A stretch of 64,000 nt of DNA. Source: Sepioteuthis lessoniana (taxonomy: Eukaryota; Mollusca; Cephalopoda; Myopsida; Loliginidae). The first letter of the stretch is position 1; each line of letters starts with the position of its first letter. The DNA is taken from positions 2,501-66,500 of the forward strand of contig CAUZXS010005839.1 in assembly GCA_963585895.1 (NCBI GenBank), in the 5' to 3' direction. This document shows, piece after piece, positions 42,827 through 53,009 of this stretch. The translations under genes and the position numbers were made by a program. A model generated the notes under the pieces. It saw only the letters and a list, made by a program, of their open reading frames with translations, ran no database searches and was not told the origin of the DNA.

Positions 42827-44335
42827 AAAAATAATTGGAGTCATTACTTTTCGAAATGACCCTTGTATTATCAAAGAATTTCGATTGGTGTCCCTAATCA
42901 AGCTGAATTGTTTTGTCTGCTATCTTGCTGTAGATATTTAGCAAAACTTCTCCAATAAAACTGTACAAGGAAAGTTTGTTTCAAATTTGTCTTGATACGA
43001 CAGCAAAAACGTTGTTTTTTAAACTTTTTTATTTTATTTATTTACTTATGCTGTGTTTATTATTGGCAGCCATGTTGTAATCAACATCACTCTTCCAGTT
43101 TTAATTAAGTCTTTTGTTTGTAATATGTGGGATGGCTTATTAGTCTGTACACTACTGTCGGGAGTATTTTTCAAGGAAAGAAAAAATACCAAATAAAATG
43201 ACATTATTATATACTCATATAGTAGTTTAAGGCTGTATAATTAGGGATCTATCGACCTGTGTGTGTATGATACATAATTATAATAGTCTAAGGATATATA
43301 TCTTGTGATCTACCTGTATATAAAGTTTTCTATATTGATGAATAGGGCTCAGTATTGTTCATAGAGCATATATATCTAGGTTTGATAGCGTAGGCATAGA
43401 ATCAACTGTGTTTGATCACTACCAGTTCCTTGCGATCATCAAACTTTCGTAGTGAGACTGAGAACTTTCGGTTAAGTCGCATGAAATCTAAAATAAATTG
43501 TTTCCAGGTTTTAAACCTTCATCCTTATTATGGAAGTTCACTTTTTTAAAAATTTCTCTTCTGGTTTAACACTCTTGACCAGTCTTGGGCAAATTGCTGC
43601 CAGCCGACAACAAACAGCCCGCGCTGATTTCTGAGAGCTTCGCTTAATTTCACACGGAAAATTACGTTTATTAGAATTTTATTTGTTTACTTTCGTTCTC
43701 ACTCTCTCACTCTCTCTCTCTCTCGAAAAGAATTAATGAAAGATTTCTTTTTCTTTTAAAATTCATTTCATATAGTCAACTGAATGAACTAGAAACCAAT
43801 CTTACTGCTTTTAAGTACATTTTTGTTATGCATTTTTATATCAACGTAACGAATGAAATTATTTAATTATCAAATTGTTAAATATGCACCTGTAATTTAA
43901 AGAAAATTGTTTCAATAAAATTTTGATTCACAGATTATAAATTTTTTTTTTTCCTTTGATACACGGATTATATTCATTTTGAATACATTGATTTTTCATG
44001 TATTCACTTATTTTCTTTTAATTATTCCGTCATGTATCACGGTAGCAATGTGTATTAATCACATTGATATTAGTGATAATATTACAGCAAGATTTCAATT
44101 ATTTATAGAAAATATCTTTTTACTGCAGAGAAAAACAACAACTATTCCCTATTTCTAAGGCAGATGCTTACTCGCATGGTCTTGAGTTGTGAAAATATTT
44201 GAAGTACCTTCAACGTAAAATGGCCTTGAAATGTTTTTAGTTGTGCAACCCGCCTCACGATGAGCCATGTCTCCTGCGGCCCGTTTTTAGAACAATGTTC
44301 ATTGCCTTAAGTTTGATGTATCCTCAAAAGGAGGA
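42827..44335. other. Long unassigned stretch
   Basis: AT-rich with a short (CT)n run near 43705-43725. No exon, repeat family or RNA recognised. Confidence 0.5.
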
Positions 44336-44595
44336 ATGTTGACGGAGCCAAGCAAATATTGTAAGATATTTTTGTCAGATAGAAGCATGAAAGTAAAAAT
44401 TAAAAACAATTTTTCTAAGACACAGAACATATCCTCCCGTGTTCTTCAGGGATTAGAACTGGGACCTTTGTTGTTTTTAATATTTATAAATGATTTACCA
44501 CATGATATAAAATCAGAAATAAAACTATTTGCTGATGATGTTAAAATACTCGTTAGACCTATGGAGTTAAGTGATATTTTTGAGGTTTTTCGTTT
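44336..44595 (+). pseudogene. LINE reverse transcriptase fragment (Jockey/CR1-like)
   Basis: About 85 residues read 'KIFLSDRSMKVKI', 'SRVLQGLELGPLLFLIF' and 'INDLPHDIKSE', then 'LFADDVKILV'. These are RT motif B and the catalytic F/YADD motif C of apurinic-endonuclease LINEs. Motif B has Leu-Gln-Gly where Pro-Gln-Gly is usual. Both ends are cut off, with no other part nearby, so this is an isolated scrap. It is unrelated to the RTE and to the nuclease-type LINE above. Confidence 0.8.
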
Positions 44596-44599
44596 GGTT

Positions 44600-45640
44600 T
44601 GGGTTTTGGTGTTATGATATCTATATCTGATTCCATTTTGGTTTCTTCTTAACCCTATGCTAATTTTGCTGAAATTTCTTGTCTGTCAATGCTACAAAGA
44701 AAGAAAGGAGAGAAAGAAAGACATCTTTTAATTTCAACTTTATTTCATTTGGGATTTTCGCACGAACTCTGTAGTGAGGAAATGTCTTCCTGGACTATTT
44801 GAGAACCATCATTTTCTCCAAATCAAGCGATGAAATTCACTAGTCATTTTCGGGATTGATATGTCCAAATTCAGTGATTTTTTTTTTTTTAGTCCTGGTT
44901 TGATACGTCCATTTGGTACTTTTAATATTGGCTGCTGTACGGTAGATATGTCCATTACTTGGTGTTTAAGTCGCAGGTTGCTGGTAACAGAGACGGCTGT
45001 AACTAGTTGAAAAGTAAACCAGCGTGCCACATAAAACAGACACGTAGTCTTCCACTCGCATCAAGAAAGATGTAGGTGTTTTCAATCCAACGGTCACTGC
45101 TGAAATAATAAAAAAAAAGGTTTCTTTCTTTTGCTGGGACAGTTCCTTTTCGTATGCGTTATCCCTACTTCCTGTCAGAGACTTCTGGTTGTTTCTGATT
45201 CTTATAAAATTTATTTTTATTTCATTTTTATTTTTCGATTCATGACAGCCAATTATCAAAAGAAATAACAGAGATTTATCTGAAGAAATTGTTATATTGT
45301 GAAGAAGTTTGAAAATTAAGAGTTAATAAAGAAAAATATAAATGGAGAATGAGATCTAAGGGATGGCTTTGATAATATATTTAAAATTGACAATCATATG
45401 TTGTCTATTATTTCGAGGGCAAATGGAATTTTAGTATATGTAATACCGAAGCGAGTACAAATGGAATGATTGGCTGGAAAGTTAGAAATTTTATTTTAAG
45501 GGAGGCAAATGTATTAAAAATGTATAAAACTTAAAGAAGACTTTATATAGAATATTTTACTTTGGCCTGGACTCGAGGTGTGTGATATGGAAATTGGAGT
45601 ATGATATTGAGATTGGAGAAGATAGGACTTTACACTCCTA
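44600..45640. other. Unassigned sequence
   Basis: No gene or repeat recognised. Open frames of 73 and 97 residues on the minus strand have no family resemblance. Confidence 0.45.
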
Positions 45641-45649
45641 TAAATTATT

Positions 45650-45925
45650 TTGGGCGGTATGCTACTTGTTCCCACAAAGATGGCGGACGCTCACTTATTC
45701 AGTCTCGGGAAACCATTGGCCAGGAGGACCACGTGACATGTTTAAAACTACGTCCGCGCATAAATTCAAGTCCTGCGTTTTTGAGCCACCTACAAGACGC
45801 GTATTTTCTATAAATACGTCGTCTTCAAACACCCTTGTTCTCTTTTACCAAATTTCTTCGCAGCGGCAACACACCACCTCCAGCGTGAATCAACAGGAGT
45901 GAAAGGCAACATGGATGGGCCTCGC
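45650..45925 (+). promoter_or_regulatory. Promoter-like or LTR-like island
   Basis: Within about 140 bp lie AAGATGGCGGAC (YY1-like), CCATTGGCC (CCAAT/NF-Y), CACGTGAC (E-box) and CTATAAATACG (TATA). The last is followed by a pyrimidine-rich stretch and a short ATG frame at 45912. GC content is higher than the surroundings. It could be a host promoter with first exon, or the 5' part of an unrecognised LTR. No downstream exon is identified. Confidence 0.4.
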
Positions 45926-47020
45926 AGACATTCATATACAATGACTATGAGACGCTTTCCAGTCTCAGTGAAACTGCCCGTTTCTAATCATAAAAAAAGG
46001 ACATTTTAAACATGTAATTCTTTTATAGCTTAGTTGTGTTAGACACACACACACACACTCACACATATACACACACTATTATTTTTTTAGTAGAGTTAGT
46101 AATTTCTTTTATGTATCAATGTAAGTTTTATTATGATAGTATATAAATTTCTTTTTGTTCGTCGCCTTGTTTTAAATGTTCATTTTGTCCGCGCCGTTTT
46201 ACAACTTTTATTTGTTTCATATCTTCACTCATTTATTTCATTGTTTTCCTTCATTTAATACTTTATCCATGTGCCTATATTATGCCCTATTCCACCTTTA
46301 TTCTAAACTAAAAATTGTTGGGTACCAAAAACACTTTCAGTCACCCCTACAAGAACATGCAAGAAAGAGTGACAAAGTTAATAAAAAGAATTTTTTTTTA
46401 AAATAGTAAAAGATTAGGTATAGGTAGATATTACAGAAATAAGGATTATCTGTGTGAAAGAAGAATGAGGGGTGAGGCAACTGAAACTTAAAAAAAAAAT
46501 AATTAATGGAATTTCTAATTATGGAAGACATTTTTCAATATTTCTCTTCGAACCAAATAAATTTTTTTTCTGATTGATTAATATATTTTTGGAACAAATT
46601 GCCTAATGAGATCAAAAACTGCAACAGTGTAGAACATTTTTAGATTAAGTTAGATATTTCAGGAAAAAGTGGTGAGAAATTAAAAAAATGTTGGTATGAG
46701 AAAATAGTAAAAAGCGGAGATGCTCAAGGTAGCATAACAAACAAATAAATAAGAAGTTGATATACTGTTAAATAAACCAAACTATACAACTGAAATTATC
46801 TGAGTATAAGACGCACAATTTTTCCAGGTTTTTCAGCCTTATAGTTTGGAGTGCGTGTTATATGCGAGAACTATATAATTATTTTTTTTCCGGATATATG
46901 CCTCACTATATTCGGTACGGGATGACTGAAAGTAAGTTATATCTATAATCCAAACTAATGTTTTCTGCTGTTACAGAAAAATATCCACAGGAATGGGTGT
47001 TGGTTTATGATTCAGTTTCT
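45926..47020. other. Unassigned sequence with (CA)n
   Basis: An (AC)n run lies at 46045-46075, and a possible E/C tail (GTTGATATACTGTTAAATA) near 46755-46785. No gene is seen. Confidence 0.45.
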
Positions 47021-47024
47021 CCTC

Positions 47025-47287
47025 GTAAGTAAAAAGTAAAGTTGGCGACCTTTAGTCGAGGGTGACCCGAAGGCTCCCTTTTTAATAGCTACTACACCGA
47101 GGTGTAGGGGAGGGCGCTACTCCTTCCCCTGGATTGCTCCACTTTACCCTTGATACGTACCTTATAATGCTGAGTGTTAAGCAAAAAGGTATCAAGTACC
47201 ATTTTTAAAGTCTTTGGTATGACCCAACCTGGGATTAAACCCCGTTCTCCTGGACCATTGACACTCTACCGATTAGGCCAATGATCC
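47025..47287 (-). mobile_element. SINE A copy
   Basis: GTAAAGTTGGCGACC to CTACCGATTAGGCCAATG, complete. Confidence 0.9.
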
Positions 47288-47448
47288 TAATATGGGTTTA
47301 TGTTCACCTCAAGCTTGTTCACTTTTCTATGAACATGCCCGAGCATTTGTCCTGAATACTATGTAAATTTTGTGTTTTAACATATAATGAAAAGTAATAC
47401 ATTCTTATTTTTATTCAGTAGGAACTGATAAAAAGTTGAAGAAATGCT

Positions 47449-47451
47449 AAA

Positions 47452-47527
<76 letters not shown>
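47449..47527. repeat. (TC)n(TA)n compound microsatellite
   Basis: An uninterrupted CT run is followed by a TA run. Confidence 0.95.
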
Positions 47528-47531
<4 letters not shown>

Positions 47532-47673
47532 AACACACGAATAATATGCTACAAATTCTTTAAAAGAATAAACCAAAGTCAATACGTATTATGCACGAGA
47601 TTTTTTTCTAGAATTTTGTCGTCTTAAGTTAGGGGTGCATATTATACACAAAAACTACGGCAATATCTACTTT

Positions 47674-47797
47674 GGTAGCACGTCTTGTGTAATGGCTAAA
47701 AAGCTCGTCTATTACAACACTGTTAGCGAGTTTGATCCTAATTGCGTGCTTCATACTTTTGGCCTTGTACCGAACTAAGAGCTTAGTAAAAGATAAC
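47674..47797 (+). mobile_element. SINE D copy
   Basis: TTGTGTAATGGCTAAAAAGC, GCGAGTTTGATCC, GGCCTTGTACCG and AGAGCTTAGTAAAA match the family. Confidence 0.78.
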
Positions 47798-48370
47798 TAG
47801 TATTTAGTTGCCCGTTATAAATAAATGCTTATGTTTTCATCTGTTCTGGTAACCGCTTTACTGCCTCGAAAAGAAATCTGTTTAACTATATCTTCTTACA
47901 TTTTCTATGCGCGCGAAAGACTGCATTTTTTATCCATTTTTTATTTATTTATTAAAAAAAAAAAACCTTGCCAGATGCACAATGCTTGAGTTTGCAGCAG
48001 GAAAAGACAGCCACATATTTTGGCTGTCTTCATTGACATTTTTGTCTGCGTCTGTTTCACTTTGACTTGACAGCCTAATTTTATTCTTTTCTACGCGTTG
48101 GTATTTTACATACTTTTTCGAGTCGTCTTATCTATGAATCGGAATAGGGTGAAATAACGTTTGACAATGTGCTGCTTTCTTCGAAAAAAAAAAAAAAGGC
48201 ATTTTGTTTTGTGTATAATAGTTTTTTGAAAAAATATTCGATATCTTAAAAACACGATGGGAAAAACGGTGCCTGAAACGGGAAGATTTACCTTTCCAGA
48301 ATGTATTGCCTACTTGCTGTTTTATTTATATTATCTTTTTGTTTTTAACATATTTCAAATGATTGCTTCA
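47798..48370. other. Unassigned sequence
   Basis: Contains a small inverted repeat, AAGACAGCCA...TGGCTGTCTT (about 48004-48031). No gene is seen. Confidence 0.5.
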
Positions 48371-48374
48371 TCTA

Positions 48375-48672
48375 ACAGAGACCAAGACTGATACCGACAG
48401 CAAGAACTGAAGAGGCTAAGACTGACAGACAGACCTAAAGAGGCCGAGACCGACAGACATTAAAAAGATCGAGACCAACTGAAAAGACCGTGACCGACAG
48501 ACAGACCTGCAGAGACCGCGTCCGATACAAACAAACCTAAAGAGACCAAGACTACAAAAAAATATAACTGAGGAGATGAAGATAGACAAACAGACTGACC
48601 AACTTGAATAGTCATCGACAGACCTGAAGAGAGAGACTGGCGGACTGACCTGACGACTCCAAGACAAACATT
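48375..48672. repeat. Degenerate ~28-bp minisatellite
   Basis: Repeated GAGACCGAGACCGACAGAC-like units carry AGACCTAAAGAGG linkers. The purine-rich strand gives a spurious Arg/Ser/Val/Cys-rich frame on the complement. Confidence 0.85.
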
Positions 48673-49280
48673 CTGTCATGAACATGATAGCACGAGAGTA
48701 ATCACATCATCTTTCTAAAATAAACCTTAATGTTTCCATTGCATCTTCTAGGATTGATATTGCATTTCTTGTAATCAATCAATATCAGGGAAGTGCTTTC
48801 ATACATTTTGTTTAAATATAGCCACCATGAATAGAAATACATTTGGAAAGTTAGTGTATCTCAAACCTCCGGAAATAGTCTCTCTATCTCTCATTCACTC
48901 TTTTTCTGATTTCTAGTTCATTACTTAATGATAAAAAAAACATACTTTTTCAGTATCACCTCCGTCCTTATCAATATAATTCTTTTTATTATATCGACTG
49001 AACTTTATACAGTAAAAACTTCAACTCAAAATTGACTTGAGATGTGGGGATACTGAAAAGTTCTTAATCTGACCAAATACTGACCTAGAGTCATGAATCA
49101 TAAATTTTGTTCTATTCTTCATCTCAAATTCCCTCACTTCATTTTACAAGTTTCTTTAATGTTTCCCAAAATATATCTAAAAAGAAATCGTTCACTTCTT
49201 GGTCTTTTCAGATCCCTTTTCATATAATAGTTTAAGGCTATCTACTAAGTGATTCACACAGGCATACACATATTTCAATC
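48673..49280. other. Unassigned sequence
   Basis: No gene or repeat recognised. Confidence 0.5.
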
Positions 49281-49284
49281 CCCA

Positions 49285-49678
49285 CTGGCATAGCAACTAA
49301 TGATCAATACAATTTTATAGTTTTAAGTAATTAATAGTAATCTTTGAAAACAACTGTAGCTTCAAGTAATTATTAATACAAATAATTGGCATACAGTTAA
49401 ATGCTTTCAAGTATTCCTAATATTAATAGTTCTGTTTGATAATAATCATTTGTGTGCCCGCAGTTATATGGTTTCAAGTATTTCTGTCTTTATCTAAAAC
49501 AAATAATTTTCAAACAAATCTATTTGACCCATAGATGGGACCATAATTGGTACCAACATTCCTGGTCAGAATCGATTTGGGAGTAATATCAATGAAGGAG
49601 TATTCCGAACTCTTCAGGGCTCAGAACTAGAGCTGCACCATCAGACACAGTTTAGTACTTAGGACTCATTTTATAAGA
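49285..49678 (-). mobile_element. Element C copy
   Basis: Reversed modules (ATGGTTTCAAGTATTTC), CATAGATGGGACCATAATTGG as CATAGATGGGACC, and GGGAGTAATATCAATGAAGG. Confidence 0.75.
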
Positions 49679-49689
49679 TATATTTATGA

Positions 49690-50040
49690 AAATATCTCGG
49701 AATAATATAGATTAAATTTATTCAAAGAAACTGCCACTGGCTTTAACCACGGCCTCCAAACTTCAAAATCTCCTATAAGCCTTTCCAACGACCTCTTTAT
49801 TTGAATTGGTAAATTCTGCCGTTATTCTTGCCTTTAGTTGATTTTTGGTGTTGCACAGAGTTTTGTTGGTCTCTCACTTAACCGCATCCCACACATAATA
49901 ATCAAACGAATTAAAATCTGGAGAGTTAGGTGGCCTGATGTTAGTGATGATGTGGTCGCAGAAATTTTCTCACAGCCAAGACAAGGTTCTCCTGCCTGTG
50001 TATCATAGGACCAACGTTTTGTGCTGTAAAGAAAGAAGTC
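49690..50040 (-). pseudogene. Tc1/mariner transposase relic (catalytic C-terminal part)
   Basis: The minus strand reads 'NIRPPNSPDFNSFDYYVWD', the block before and including the last catalytic Asp of mariner-group transposases. After one stop, 'ETNKTLCNTKNQLKARI' and 'LEAVVKASGSFFE' follow, the conserved C-terminus. The N-terminal half is missing here. A related N-terminal relic lies at 22040-22500, but the two are separate insertions. Confidence 0.75.
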
Positions 50041-50084
50041 CGCAGAAAAGAAATACTCAAACTCGAAGGTAAGGGAAGAAAATA

Positions 50085-50335
50085 TAGCAGTCGTTTTTAT
50101 TCAGCTATGATCACTGCAACTCGAAAAGTTCATTTTTTTCTTGCGTCCTTCTTCTCCCTTCCTCTCGGTGGTGACGGGGTGTAGGTGAGAGCTGGCTGTT
50201 TGACACACGCCTGTCATAGCAGATAGGTCGTAGCAGACTGGGGTAGGACGGGTCGGGGCCTCCGGAACCTTTAACGCACCCGTTTTGACAACTGCCTTCA
50301 ACTCTGCCAAAATCTCATTACTTGTTTTCTAATAT
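50085..50335 (-). CDS. Candidate terminal exon or element ORF end, unrecognised
   Basis: On the minus strand a GC-richer frame (69 residues from its first Met, 50310-50101) reads 'AELKAVVKTGALKVPEAPTRP', then 'YDLSAMTGVCQTASSHLHP', and ends 'NFSSCSDHS' at a TGA. That stop overlaps a TGAATAAAA that would serve as a poly(A) signal. Upstream, TCTCTATATTAG could be a splice acceptor. Base composition differs from the AT-rich surroundings. I do not recognise the protein. It could be a host 3' exon, the end of a retroelement gene, or chance. It abuts a transposase relic. Confidence 0.25.
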
Positions 50336-50504
50336 AGAGATTTTGGGGAACAGATCGAAGATCGTCGAATGTTCGATGTCACTAGTGAAACAGGTGATAA
50401 TACATCTGTGATTATTTTATGATGGCCCCAATTTTCAGCTATGGACGCAAACTGATTTGTTGAGAAGAAAGCTTGTGTGGAACTGGTCACATATTTTGAA
50501 TGAT

Positions 50505-50930
50505 GCATCTGATCCTCTAAACAAGATTTTTGAATTCAGTATTTTCCTTCTCCAAGACTGGTTGCTCTACCAAAGTCTGAGATACCAGTCTACCCTACTG
50601 GGCCACTTCCAGTCTTCTAACAGGGAGTTGGGTTCAACCAGCCATTTGGCATTAATGACACGCATAGGTTCATATTGCACTCGACCTCCAAGCCAAGTGA
50701 ATCTATGACCGGCAAGGTCACCTGACACACGTGTCGGGAGACTTAACAATAACTAGCATAGTTCACATTGCACATGGTCTTCGGGTCTAGTGAACCTATG
50801 ACCAGCATTGACCGGCAGTGCACGAGTCTCAAATCGTATGCGACCTCCACCTCTCTAATCCCCTCTATAAAAACACCTTGTGTCGAATCCTGCCTGATGG
50901 GAGACATGGGTTAATTCCATCACGAGTCTA
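50505..50930. mobile_element. SINE B fragments, both orientations
   Basis: About 50525-50600 is reversed B (GAATTCAGTATTTTCC, AGACTGGTTGCTCTACC). GTGTCGAATCCTGCCTG at about 50880-50900 is a plus 3' end. The stretch between is unassigned. Confidence 0.6.
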
Positions 50931-51107
50931 CCCTTCTATATTACCTCTAGCCAGGAGATATTAGAGTGAAGTGAAACATGCCTTCATTCAGGAATTAGGC
51001 TTGGTTTGCCAAGTTCATTTCCTATGATGATAATTATGTCATCCATATCTCTTTTATGTTTACAAGTAGTTCCCCTTTAAGCTGAGTGTTTCGTAATCGC
51101 CTGGAAA

Positions 51108-51200
51108 ACTCCTTTAAATTCAGTTTTTCTTTCTCCTAGACGGGTTCCTCTACCAAGGCTAGAGATCCCAGTTTGCACTACTATTTTACCGATAACATGA
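51108..51200 (-). mobile_element. SINE B fragment
   Basis: TTTCTTTCTCCTAGACGGG and TACCAAGGCTAGAGATCCC are reversed B body. Confidence 0.65.
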
Positions 51201-51224
51201 AGGAAAGAAATGATAATTACATGC

Positions 51225-51514
51225 GGAAGGCGCTCTTAGTGTAATGGTTATTGTAGTAGGAAATGGATAAGACGAAAAGAGTTTAAATCCTGGACGAGGC
51301 CGTTTGCATTTTACTTGGCGCGATACTCTTGGGTAAAGTATGAATCCAACTATTCTCTCTCCAATTATGGGTAAATAGGGCAGACTGGATTCTTTAGCCT
51401 TGGTATGGCAACCGGTTTAGGAGGAAGAAAACTCTGAATTCAAACTTGTTTAACCCCGCATAAAAAGTGATCTTGCATTGCATCCTGCTCGTTCGAAGGG
51501 GTTGGTAAATACAT
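51225..51514 (+). mobile_element. SINE B, best-preserved copy
   Basis: The tRNA-like head (CTTAGTGTAATGGTTATTG, B box GAGTTTAAATCCTGGAC) is followed by the central segment GGTAAAGTATGAATCC, the body GCAACCGGTTTAGGAGG and the 3' end CATTGCATCCTGCTCG. ACATGC flanks both sides (51219-51224, 51515-51520), a probable short target duplication. Confidence 0.9.
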
Positions 51515-51520
51515 ACATGC

Positions 51521-52010
51521 AGGAAACACTTGTGACATAATGTTTATTGTCATAGGAAATAAACACAGCGACCCAAGTTCGAATCTTATATGGCGCTGTT
51601 TTCATTTCACATAACGCTAATACTTCTGGTAAAGATATAAATCTAACTATTCTCCTCCATTTAAAGGAAAATAGTTGGTCAGGCTGTGTCTCTTTAACCT
51701 TCGTATTGCAACCAGTCTAGGAGAAAGAAAATTCTGAATTCAAATCAGTCATTGGATTGTCATGGTATAAGCCACAAAGAACTTATTGTCTGAAATAATT
51801 AACCATGGACATTGCATTCTGGGGAAAAATGAATATTCTAATTATTATAAAAATCCTGACTCATGTGGAGCACTCCAATACTCCGCTTAGAAACTGACCT
51901 TGTGCCGCATCCTGCTTGTGGTGGAAAGGCTGGGTAAATGCACACTTTCTTTTCCCAACTGCATTAGCGCGGAGAGGAAAGAGAAACCGCCTCGTTCAGG
52001 ATTTGAGCTA
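51521..52010. mobile_element. Further SINE B copies and fragments
   Basis: 51525-51750 is a plus copy (ATAATGTTTATTGTCATAGG, GTTCGAATCTTATATGG, GCAACCAGTCTAGGAG). 51880-51945 is a B 3' end (GTGCCGCATCCTGCTTG). 51965-52010 is a reversed head. Confidence 0.75.
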
Positions 52011-52048
52011 TTTTTTTTTCGGTTTAGTTTCTCTATTTAATGGCATAT

Positions 52049-52676
52049 TGTAGTAGTAATGCTACGAACAATCTTACCTCGAAGAAACAGAAGGTGTGCT
52101 CTCTCTGCTACCGGCACATGGAAAACAGAAGAAGAAAAGGATGCAAGAGGTGTGACTTGTTTTATGGAGGAAAACGTGATAAGATCACGTGAAGTAGCGA
52201 GATTTGATGAATATAAAAGAGACTAAGTTTGAAATGGAAGAGAGCAGTATTTTGCTGATTCAATTGTCGGGTCGCACTTCGGTCGGCTGTGTTTACTGCG
52301 GCACAGATCCGGCCGAGTGCGTCTTGGCAGTTGGATAATTTCCTTCGGCCTCAGGGGGCCTTCCCCCCTGGCTTTTACCTCCTTCGGGAGGGTTGGGTTC
52401 ATTGCCCGGCGCCTGAGGCGCCCCTAACAAGGGGAATGCCGACGGGACCGAGAGCATTTTTGGCAAACTCCGGGCGTGTGTGGGCTACGGCCCTGCGCCC
52501 GGTCCCACCCAAAAAAGGCCTTGTGCCATACATGCCCGTAAGGTGGGGCGTGCATCAAATACCGCAGTATTTTGCTGATGTCTGACTGGTGAACATCCAT
52601 CAGTTTATTTTGCGTGTTGAATAATTTGACTACCCCCCCCCCCACTAATAGGTTGATTCCACTTCGACTAGACCTC
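52049..52676. mobile_element. Composite insertion in SINE E, outer part LTR- or transposon-like
   Basis: The outer part begins TGTAGTAGTAATGC. It includes a Cys-rich reading, 'VCSLCYRHMENRRRKGCKRC' (52095-52155), of the kind seen at the ends of piggyBac-group transposases, and an ATATAAAAGAG TATA-like motif at 52211. It continues after the GC-rich insert to a (C)n run at about 52633-52643. The class is undecided. Confidence 0.35.
52260..52563 (+). mobile_element. GC-rich, hairpin-chained ~304-bp insertion with 16-bp duplication
   Basis: GCAGTATTTTGCTGAT occurs at 52244-52259 and again at 52564-52579, bracketing a block far richer in G+C than its surroundings. It can form at least four strong hairpins: 52273-52321, 52378-52391 (5-bp stem, TTCG loop), 52408-52422 (GGCGCC/GGCGCC) and 52470-52502 (CCGGGCG/CGCCCGG with an inner stem). 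It has no A- or B-box. A 98-residue frame through it is probably incidental. It looks like a retroposed structured RNA or part of a retroelement. Confidence 0.7.
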
Positions 52677-52971
52677 CGAACTTCATGAATTATTTAATGT
52701 TCAAGTCATCTTTGTAGAAGGACATTAGTGGTACTGTTTAACCCGTCTCTGGGAGGATAAGGAGATTTATACCTTTCCCAAGGGAATTTGTCTGAAAGTG
52801 AAAGTAATAGCACGACTGGAGTTCGAACTCGTATACTACAATGTCACAGTCCAGCACTTTAACCCTTATGCCACGAGGATTTTCCGTAATTGTTATGGCT
52901 TCGAGAACGGCCAGATGTTTCTTGTGTCTAGTCTTGTGCAAGACAAAGAAACCATTATCTGAGGAGTTTGT

Positions 52972-53008
52972 CCGGCATATATAATATGCGAACATTATAT
53001 ATGCTGGC
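52972..53008. repeat. Hairpin, 14-bp arms
   Basis: CCGGCATATATAAT and ATTATATATGCTGG flank ATGCGAAC. Confidence 0.85.
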
Positions 53009-53009
53009 A

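Larger units (their letters stand above)
52018..52888 (-). mobile_element. SINE E split by a composite insertion
   Basis: The tail TTTAGTTTCTCTATTTAATGG is at 52018-52048, with the rest at about 52677-52888 (AGTGGTACTGTTTAACCC, GAGTTCGAACTCG, ATGCCACGAGGA). About 630 bp of unrelated DNA lies between them. Confidence 0.82.

Noticed and set aside
45582-45902. 106-residue frame through the promoter-like island
   Set aside because: It overlaps CCAAT, E-box and TATA motifs and has no family resemblance; more likely non-coding.
48416-48685. 89-residue minus-strand frame with repeated RSVCRS phrases
   Set aside because: It is the complement of the ~28-bp purine-rich minisatellite.
52289-52585. 98-residue open frame across the GC-rich insertion
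   Set aside because: GC-rich DNA lacks stop codons by chance; the frame starts inside one insertion and runs out through its flanking repeat. Base-paired structure explains the sequence better, although a coding role is not excluded.
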